Assembly (NCBI GenBank): GCA_002712645.1
Contig: PAUH01000045.1
Location: 1 to 15,241, forward strand
DNA: 15,241 nt
Source of the DNA: Methanobacteriota archaeon
GTDB lineage: Archaea; Thermoplasmatota; Poseidoniia; Poseidoniales; Thalassarchaeaceae
Direction: 5' to 3'
The notes below the pieces were generated by a model, which was not told the origin of the DNA, did not search any database, and was given only the letters and a program-made list of their open reading frames with translations. The translations under genes were made by a program, and so were the position numbers. Shown one piece after another: positions 1 through 5,325 of this stretch. Positions within the stretch are counted from its first letter, which is position 1. Every line of letters starts with the position of its first letter.

Positions 1-1097
1 GAGTGAGCGAGGCCTCTTTGCTGGGCCAGGACGGCACATGGTCCGTGGACCTCACCCTCCCCAATAGGCCACCTGTGTACCCTATCATGGATGTCGTTAC
101 AAATGTCGTGAATGCACCAGGATCCGCAATCTCATCCGAGAATACAGGCACCTCAATCACAGTCGACTCTTCCGCACCAACAATACTTTTCGATCAGACA
201 GCGTATCCTGACAGCTCTTTGTCGGTGGAGGAATCAGATCTGCTGAATAGGGTGAAGGTAACTCTACAGATAAGCGATTCAGTCGGCATGCAGCAGGGGG
301 ACCTCGAAGTCGCATGGGTATTCAAGCGAGGAAACGATCCACTTGGCGCCGAGGGGAGCGGTTCTATACCGCTCATACTCGATCAGGAGCAATTCGACGT
401 GTACCAAGGCGAACTGGACATGGCATACCTTGTGAATACGAAGTTAGTTGATGGAGACTACATACTATTCTGGGTTGTTTCAACGGATCGTGCAGGAAAT
501 GAGGTCAACGGACTTGGGAGCGAGGACAACCCCAAGCGAGCCGACATCAGAATAATGGAATTCCTGCCGACTCTGACGAATACCGTATTCGAACCAACAG
601 ACAGGCCACTCCCAGGGGAGAGAGTCACTGTGAAGACATTCTGGTCCAATCCCGGAAAGCGCGGCGGCTCGATTGATGTTTCATTGTGGCAAAACAACGG
701 CGGCGAATCATGGTCCCAATCACCACCGTCTGATTCTGTTGAGCTATTCCTTGAGCCAGGCTCTACCAGCGTAGCGGTCGACATGATCTTCGAACCCAGC
801 CTGCCTGGCGTCCCTGTGCTCTACGTGATTGACGGAGGAGACTTCCAGAATCTTGCATATCCTGTGGAGGGGATGGTAGTCTCTTCAGCCGATGTATCTG
901 GTGTGAGTTCAGGCGACTCTACTCTAGCCTATACCCTCATCGGAGGAGTTGCAGTAATCACTGTCGGCATCGGCATCGCTATGGCAATGCGTGCAGGCGC
1001 AGGAAGGGACGATGACTACGACGAAGAGTACGACGAAGAGTACGACGAAGAGTACGACGAAGAGTACGACGAAGAGTACGAGGACGACGACGATTGA
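1..1097 (+). CDS. C-terminal part of a large membrane-anchored surface protein (5' partial)
   Basis: The frame is open to the left edge, so the true start lies outside the window; the GTG at 3 is unlikely to be the start. About 364 residues are visible. They contain Ig-like beta-rich segments (for example VDSSAPTI near 54-61 and STDRAGNEV near 160-168), then a CARDB-like stretch at about 188-295 that begins LPTLTNTVFEP. A single transmembrane helix follows at about 308-329, and then a very acidic tail of about 34 residues with five Tyr-Asp-Glu-Glu units. This order suggests an extracellular adhesive or structural protein held by a C-terminal anchor with the acidic tail in the cytoplasm. The tail's role is unknown; binding of cations or of a basic cytoplasmic partner is conceivable. 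The surface location is well supported by the architecture, the molecular function is not identified. Confidence 0.75.
   Translation, partial: VSEASLLGQDGTWSVDLTLPNRPPVYPIMDVVTNVVNAPGSAISSENTGTSITVDSSAPTILFDQTAYPDSSLSVEESDLLNRVKVTLQISDSVGMQQGDLEVAWVFKRGNDPLGAEGSGSIPLILDQEQFDVYQGELDMAYLVNTKLVDGDYILFWVVSTDRAGNEVNGLGSEDNPKRADIRIMEFLPTLTNTVFEPTDRPLPGERVTVKTFWSNPGKRGGSIDVSLWQNNGGESWSQSPPSDSVELFLEPGSTSVAVDMIFEPSLPGVPVLYVIDGGDFQNLAYPVEGMVVSSADVSGVSSGDSTLAYTLIGGVAVITVGIGIAMAMRAGAGRDDDYDEEYDEEYDEEYDEEYDEEYEDDDD
1017..1076 (+). repeat. Five perfect 12-bp tandem repeats encoding Tyr-Asp-Glu-Glu
   Basis: TACGACGAAGAG occurs five times in a row with no mismatch, in frame, giving the acidic C-terminal tail of the surface protein. 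It is preceded by an Asp run and followed by TAC GAG GAC GAC GAC GAT TGA. Identical codons in every unit point to recent slippage expansion, so copy number may vary between strains. Confidence 0.95.
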
Positions 1098-1216
1098 TTC
1101 TGACTCCGCACTATCCAGAAACCGTCGAAAACGACATACTGGACATGTCTGGCCTGTCTTGTTTATTAGCCAGAAGTACTCAAAAGCGCTTCGGAACGCT
1201 AGTCGTTTCGGATGGG

Positions 1217-1375
1217 ATGCCGATGCAAGAAGTAGTTGAACTAAGGAAAGAGATTGATGATCTTAGGGTGCTCGTACACACCTTATTGACAATAATAATG
1301 GAAGAATCTGATGGTTCAGATCAAGCCATGAAACCCGCAGGTATGGATGGCATACCACGTGGTTACTCGATGTAA
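1217..1375 (+). CDS. Small helical protein, about 52 residues, unknown function
   Basis: A short frame ends at TAA 1373-1375. From the ATG at 1217 it gives about 52 residues. The N-terminal part (EVVELRKEIDDLRVLVHTLL) has a heptad-like hydrophobic pattern and suits a short amphipathic helix or coiled coil, possibly a dimerising helix. The C-terminal half is polar and Gly/Met-rich. The start is uncertain: an in-frame ATG at 1145 and a TTG at 1094 would lengthen it, but that extension looks less protein-like. A TATA-like string, TTTATTA, at 1162-1168 fits a start at 1217 with a short leader. Its stop directly abuts the stop of the convergent glycosylase gene, as at the other two convergent junctions in the window, which favours a real gene. 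No family is recognised. Confidence 0.45.
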   Translation: MPMQEVVELRKEIDDLRVLVHTLLTIIMEESDGSDQAMKPAGMDGIPRGYSM

Positions 1376-1993
1376 TCAGTAATTCACCGGTTCAGGGTCA
1401 ATAACCCTCCAGAGATACCACGTCGCCACTGTTCTGTAAGGGGACCAACCAGTTGAGATATCAAGTATCTCCTCGACCCCAAGATTTGATCCTCTCGCAT
1501 ATGTTTTCTCAATGGCTCTAATCAACCCGATATCTCCTAAAGGGAGTATGTCTGGTTGACCCAATGCAAATATCATCACCATGTCAACAGTCCACGGCCC
1601 CACTCCTCGGATTTCCAGTAACCTGCTCCTTACGCCCTCGTCATCCATTGAAAACCAATCAAGATCGCTTAGAGAATCTACCCATAACTTGCTGAAATCT
1701 AGCATATATTCTGATTTACGCATCGAAAGACCACATTCTCGCAAATCTTGAAGATCGTATAAAACAATATTTTCAGGAATCACAGTGCCAAGAAGATCCT
1801 CCATTTTACGCCAAACAGAGTCTGCAGCCTTCACTGATATTTGCTGCCCCACAATCGATTTGATCAGAGTATTGCCAACATTGCCATTTGGAGATAGGAA
1901 GGGATGTAGATTTTCATCTATTATCTCGGATAAAATCGGGTCAGTGGATTTGAGATATTCCACTGCTTTTGCCCAATAGGCGGGTTCGGACAT
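1376..1993 (-). CDS. AlkA-like DNA-3-methyladenine glycosylase (HhH-GPD family)
   Basis: This 205-residue protein belongs to the helix-hairpin-helix/GPD base-excision glycosylases, which cut alkylated purines from DNA. The sequence shows the motif SIVGQQIS at 46-53, typical of AlkA-type enzymes. The hairpin LLEIRGVGPWTVDM lies at 125-138. The expected catalytic aspartate is D154, in PLGDIGL. A conserved-looking C-terminal helix, WSPYRTVATWYLWR, lies at 183-196. The length matches the short AlkA-like enzymes that lack the N-terminal TBP-like domain of E. coli AlkA. There is no C-terminal Cys cluster, which argues against an endonuclease III or MutY type with an Fe-S cluster. Its start faces the start of the next gene, so the two are divergent. 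Its stop TGA directly touches the stop of the small upstream frame. The substrate range (3-methyladenine or broader) cannot be read from sequence. Confidence 0.88.
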   Translation of the reverse strand: MSEPAYWAKAVEYLKSTDPILSEIIDENLHPFLSPNGNVGNTLIKSIVGQQISVKAADSVWRKMEDLLGTVIPENIVLYDLQDLRECGLSMRKSEYMLDFSKLWVDSLSDLDWFSMDDEGVRSRLLEIRGVGPWTVDMVMIFALGQPDILPLGDIGLIRAIEKTYARGSNLGVEEILDISTGWSPYRTVATWYLWRVIDPEPVNY

Positions 1994-2027
1994 GTGCTTG
2001 CGAATGAGTGAGGAGGTTTCAATATGG

Positions 2028-2033
2028 GGTGAT
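2028..2033 (+). promoter_or_regulatory. Possible Shine-Dalgarno site (GGTGAT)
   Basis: GGTGAT matches the anti-SD end of archaeal 16S rRNA (core GGTGATC) and lies 13 nt before the ATG at 2047, which supports that start over the upstream GTG at 2008. The spacing is longer than usual, so this is tentative. Confidence 0.3.
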
Positions 2034-2046
2034 TACACGCGAGACT

Positions 2047-2538
2047 ATGGACGCAACACGAGCTGCAATGATTGGAGGCATAGCATTCACCGTTATTTTG
2101 GTCGGCGCCGTGTTGTGGGATGAGTTCGCCCCGCCCCCCATTGCTGATGATGCTCAGGAGATAGCAGACTTTTGTCTCGGCGATCATAGCAACATCGGCG
2201 TTCATTACCATCCGGTACTGGAGATAGTCATCAATGAACAGCAGATCAGCATTCCTGCTAATACGGGCATTAATCACGACGGTTGCTCGATGAGAGGCGT
2301 ACACACACATGACTCAACAGGCAAGATTCATGTCGAGATGGATAAGAAATACAACGTACCAATCGAGTCATTCTTCATCGTGTGGGGCGAGACTTTCAAT
2401 GAGAATCAGATACTAGACTACGTGGTCGATGAAGACCACGAGATTATCGTGACACTTGATGGTCAAAGGGTGTATACTTACGAAGACACTGTAGTGGATG
2501 ATCAAGAGGTTCTCAGAATCGAATATCGTGAGAAGTAA
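2047..2538 (+). CDS. Membrane-anchored His/Cys-rich protein, unknown function
   Basis: From the ATG at 2047 this gives 163 residues; a GTG at 2008 would add 13 unconvincing residues. GGTGAT at 2028-2033 resembles an archaeal ribosome-binding site, though 13 nt from the ATG is a wide spacing. One hydrophobic helix at about 7-24 (GGIAFTVILVGAVLW) should anchor or export the protein, so the rest is extracytoplasmic. The exposed domain has GVHYHPVLEIVI, IPANTGI, C80, then MRGVHTHD, GKIHVE and FFIVWG. From memory, the pattern HTHD-x-x-G-x-IHVE followed by F-x-x-WG recurs in uncharacterised, often membrane-anchored proteins of archaea, Actinobacteria and Chloroflexi. The clustered H53, H55, C80, H86, H88 and H95 suggest metal binding, possibly copper or zinc; this is inference. 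The stop directly abuts the rtcB stop. Confidence 0.75.
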   Translation: MDATRAAMIGGIAFTVILVGAVLWDEFAPPPIADDAQEIADFCLGDHSNIGVHYHPVLEIVINEQQISIPANTGINHDGCSMRGVHTHDSTGKIHVEMDKKYNVPIESFFIVWGETFNENQILDYVVDEDHEIIVTLDGQRVYTYEDTVVDDQEVLRIEYREK

Positions 2539-4011
2539 TCAGCCCTTGATCACGCCAAGCGGCCTAAGCCTTGCAACCGGCCTCGCCAAACCAGCATCTT
2601 CGGTCAATCCGACTACGTCATCCACATTTTTGTAGGCTTCAGGGGCCTCTTCAGAGATCAGAGATCTTGTTTTCGATCTTACTTCGATGCCTTGTTCCTC
2701 AAGCCTCTTAATGAGTAGTTCAGAATCGATTGTTTTCCTGGCAGCTGTTCTTGACAATCTTCTGCCAGCACCATGACAAGAAGAAGAGAATGCATCATTG
2801 CCGCCACTCTTGGGGCCAGCAAGAACCCATGAAGCACGCCCCATATCGCCTGGCACAAGAACCGGTTGACCCACATTCTCGAATTTACCGATCATCTCCG
2901 GATGATCGCCAGAGAATGCTCTCGTAGCACCTTTTCTATGGACTGCACAGGTACAATTTTTCCCATGGATGACGTGATCTTCGATCTTAGCTATATTGTG
3001 ACTTACATCGTACGTCACGCCAATATCGGCATCACTTCCAACACCCTCTCGAAATACCTCCCTTACTCTCTGTGTCAGAGCAGAACGATTTGCGAATGCA
3101 AAATTGCCAGCAGCCCTCATCGAGTCCATGTAGGCTTGTCCTTCTTTGCTGTATATCGGCGCGCAGGCAAGCTGCCTGTCGGCTATATCGAACCCCCAAC
3201 GGTCAGATACCCACCTACCGCCTCTCTCTGTGTAGTTTGATTCAATTTCCTTTACATGATCAGAGCAAACTTGGTGCCCCAAACCTCTCGAACCCGAGTG
3301 TATCATGACTGTCACATCCCCCTCATATATGCCGAAAGCCTCAGCAGATTTTATGTCGACAACTTTGTCGACAACTTGGATTTCTAGGAAATGATTGCCT
3401 GACCCTAGTGTGCCAAGCGAGGCACCCCCCCTGGACCTCGCCCTATCGCTTATTGCCCGCTCTTCAGTTTCCATCAACCCTCCAGATTCTATCCCTATCA
3501 AATCTTCTTGAAGACCAAGTCCCATATCGGCAGCAGACGCCGCACCTCCAGAAAGTATCGAATCGAGAGCGGCAGAATTGAGACGGACACCTCCCTTGGA
3601 CGATACGCCTGCTGGAACATGCTTAGAAAGCAAATCTACCAATTTACTGATGTCGGTACCACGTTGAGAAATTCCCGTCGAAAGTAATCTTACTCCACAA
3701 TTGATGTCGAAACCAACTCCGCCTGGTGAGATGCCTCCTCCCTGATCGCCATACTCGGTCGAAGTAGCAACCACTCCTCCGATAGGAAAGCCGTACCCAT
3801 AATGCCAATCGGCCATGGCCCAAGCTTCTCCCACTATGCCTGGAATTTCTGCAGTGTTGACAAGTTGCTGCGGTGAACGATCATCAATCCCCTCTCCTAG
3901 CATTTCGGGTTCTGCGACCATCATAGCATCTGCAAGCATACGTCCATGCTGACGTATCCTGACTCTACCAGGTCCAGCTGATTCGATATGGTCGCGCCAG
4001 CCATCCGCCAT
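2539..4011 (-). CDS. rtcB: RNA-splicing ligase RtcB (3'-phosphate tRNA ligase)
   Basis: RtcB joins RNA ends carrying 2',3'-cyclic or 3'-phosphate to 5'-OH ends, using GTP and Mn2+. In archaea it seals tRNA exons after intron removal. At 490 residues it has full archaeal length and no intein. The visible landmarks are: MADWHYGYGFPIGG at 66-79; GGVGFDINCGVR at 97-108 with metal ligands D102 and C105; GSGNHFLE at 203-210 with H207; IHSGSRGLGHQ at 237-247 with H238; DVSHNIAK at 335-342 with H338; VHRKGATRAF at 357-366; and SSCHGAGRRLSR at 410-421, where H413 matches the guanylylated histidine (H404 in the Pyrococcus enzyme). The ATG at 4011 gives a natural N-terminus. Its activator, archease, is encoded further right in this window on the other strand. 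All catalytic residues I looked for are present. Confidence 0.96.
   Translation of the reverse strand: MADGWRDHIESAGPGRVRIRQHGRMLADAMMVAEPEMLGEGIDDRSPQQLVNTAEIPGIVGEAWAMADWHYGYGFPIGGVVATSTEYGDQGGGISPGGVGFDINCGVRLLSTGISQRGTDISKLVDLLSKHVPAGVSSKGGVRLNSAALDSILSGGAASAADMGLGLQEDLIGIESGGLMETEERAISDRARSRGGASLGTLGSGNHFLEIQVVDKVVDIKSAEAFGIYEGDVTVMIHSGSRGLGHQVCSDHVKEIESNYTERGGRWVSDRWGFDIADRQLACAPIYSKEGQAYMDSMRAAGNFAFANRSALTQRVREVFREGVGSDADIGVTYDVSHNIAKIEDHVIHGKNCTCAVHRKGATRAFSGDHPEMIGKFENVGQPVLVPGDMGRASWVLAGPKSGGNDAFSSSCHGAGRRLSRTAARKTIDSELLIKRLEEQGIEVRSKTRSLISEEAPEAYKNVDDVVGLTEDAGLARPVARLRPLGVIKG
3354..3377. repeat. Perfect 12-bp tandem duplication inside rtcB
   Basis: TGTCGACAACTT occurs twice back-to-back, in frame, and encodes the VVDKVVD stretch at about residues 214-220. 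The enzyme has no evident extra length here, so this may be local slippage or codon convergence. It has no functional meaning that I can see. Confidence 0.7.
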
Positions 4012-4060
4012 GTTAACTCGTCAACGATGCACACAAGAATACTCGTGTTGATAGGACTTC

Positions 4061-4069
4061 TCAAATAAG
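4061..4069. promoter_or_regulatory. AT-rich candidate TATA element between divergent rtcB and acyl-CoA dehydrogenase
   Basis: TCAAATAAG lies in the 95-113 bp gap between the divergent starts (4011 on minus; 4107 or 4125 on plus). Read to the right it is AAATAA about 40-55 nt before the dehydrogenase start; read to the left it is TTATTT about 50 nt before the rtcB start. It could serve either direction or both. It is a weak match to the archaeal TATA consensus and is given with low confidence. Confidence 0.25.
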
Positions 4070-4124
4070 GAGTTTAGGGGCTAACGCCGGGAATCACTAA
4101 GTCCTCATGCTCCAACCCGTGGCC

Positions 4125-5282
4125 ATGATCGGGTTTGAATTGTCGGAAGAGCAAGAGATGCTTCGGGAACTTGCTCGTGATTTTGCCAGAGACAACGTCA
4201 GACCCCATGCAGAGAAATGGGATCAAAAAGGAGAATTCCCTTTAGATACCATTGCTGAGGCACATTCTCTCGGACTTACAAACCTGCATATTCCCGAAGA
4301 GTACGGCGGTGCAGGGATGGGAATTCTGGAAGAAGCCATTGTTTCAGAAGAAATGTCCTGGGGAGACCCAGGATTCGGAACTGCCCAGTATTCCAATGGC
4401 CTAACCGCCGCTCCGATCATCACGGGAGGTACCGAGGAACAGAAGCATAAGTACCTCGGGATGCTTGCCAAAGAGCCCCTAGTTGCAGCATACTGCGTGA
4501 CTGAACCGGGTGCGGGAAGTGATGTTTCCGGAATCATGACCACTGCTGTACTTGAGGGCGATCACTACATCCTCAACGGGAGTAAGATGTGGATCACCGG
4601 AGCTGGATATGCAGAGTGGTTCTTCGTTCTGGCATACACCGATCGATCCAAGGGGTATCGCGGCATGAGCGCTTTCATAGTCGAATCAAAATGGGATGGT
4701 GTCGAATTGGGGAAGAAAGAGACAAACATGGGTCAAAGAGCTTCAGACACACGAGGCATCACATTCACCGATGTTCGGGTCCCCGTCGAGAATTTAGTGG
4801 GCGGCGTAGAGGGGCAAGGCTGGATGAATGCGATGAAGGCCTTCGACTTCTCAAGACCGGTAGTAGCCGCCCAGGCAGTTGGAACATCAAGGGCAGCATA
4901 CGAACACGCTTTGCAATACGCAAGTGAGAGAGAATCATTTGGTAAGAAGTTGCATGAGCACCAGGCAATTCAATTCATGCTTGCAGATATGAAGACGAAG
5001 ATCGAGGCCAGCCGCTTGCTCTGCTGGAGATCCGCATGGGAAGCAGACCATGGAATCAGAAACACCGAAAGCGCCGCACATGCTAAGCGATTTGCAGCAG
5101 ACTCTTGCATGGAGATAACCACTGACGCAGTGCAGGTTTTCGGAGGGTACGGTTATTCTGAGGAATATCCCGTTGCAAGACTCATGCGAGGTGCAAAGGT
5201 TTTACAGATATACGAAGGAAGTAGCCAAGTCCAGAGGATGATTATCGGAAGAGAGATGCTAAGGCACACTCGTACCCCCTGA
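4125..5282 (+). CDS. Acyl-CoA dehydrogenase (FAD-dependent)
   Basis: It catalyses the alpha,beta-dehydrogenation of an acyl-CoA with FAD, passing electrons to an electron-transfer flavoprotein. The chosen start, ATG 4125, gives 385 residues beginning MIGFELSEEQ, the usual opening of the family; an ATG at 4107 adds six residues. Numbered from 4125: HIPEEYGG at 55-62; the flavin/substrate signature YCVTEPGAGSDV at 123-134; WITGAG at 156-161; ESFGKKLHEHQAIQF for FAD binding at the subunit interface; FGGYGYSEEYP; and QIYEGSSQ, whose E364 is the catalytic base position of medium- and short-chain enzymes. The length and a single-domain layout fit the homotetrameric MCAD/SCAD/butyryl-CoA group. Substrate chain length, or a branched-chain or glutaryl substrate, cannot be decided. 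It is followed 43 nt later by alaS on the same strand, perhaps co-transcribed. Confidence 0.93.
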   Translation: MIGFELSEEQEMLRELARDFARDNVRPHAEKWDQKGEFPLDTIAEAHSLGLTNLHIPEEYGGAGMGILEEAIVSEEMSWGDPGFGTAQYSNGLTAAPIITGGTEEQKHKYLGMLAKEPLVAAYCVTEPGAGSDVSGIMTTAVLEGDHYILNGSKMWITGAGYAEWFFVLAYTDRSKGYRGMSAFIVESKWDGVELGKKETNMGQRASDTRGITFTDVRVPVENLVGGVEGQGWMNAMKAFDFSRPVVAAQAVGTSRAAYEHALQYASERESFGKKLHEHQAIQFMLADMKTKIEASRLLCWRSAWEADHGIRNTESAAHAKRFAADSCMEITTDAVQVFGGYGYSEEYPVARLMRGAKVLQIYEGSSQVQRMIIGREMLRHTRTP

Positions 5283-5325
5283 ATTCCGCAACGCTTTGAA
5301 GTGCGATGCTGGGCACGCATTTGTT

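Noticed and set aside
991..1239. A plus-strand frame through the 12-bp repeats giving a Thr-Thr-Lys-Ser repeat protein
   Set aside because: It is an out-of-frame reading of the acidic tail of the surface protein, and the rest of it has no protein-like character.
1921..2310. Minus-strand frame of 129 codons over the glycosylase start and the His/Cys protein
   Set aside because: It overlaps two better supported genes and encodes no recognisable pattern.
3354..3377. Tandem 12-bp duplication in rtcB as an insertion affecting function
   Set aside because: The protein has normal length and spacing in that region, so no insertion is evident.
2539..4011. An intein in rtcB, as found in some archaea
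   Set aside because: The protein is 490 residues long and motifs follow each other at normal spacing, leaving no room for an intein.
5296..5325. TTG start for alaS
   Set aside because: The ten extra residues do not resemble archaeal AlaRS, while the ATG at 5326 gives a family-like opening (MAFGEIDIPFW).
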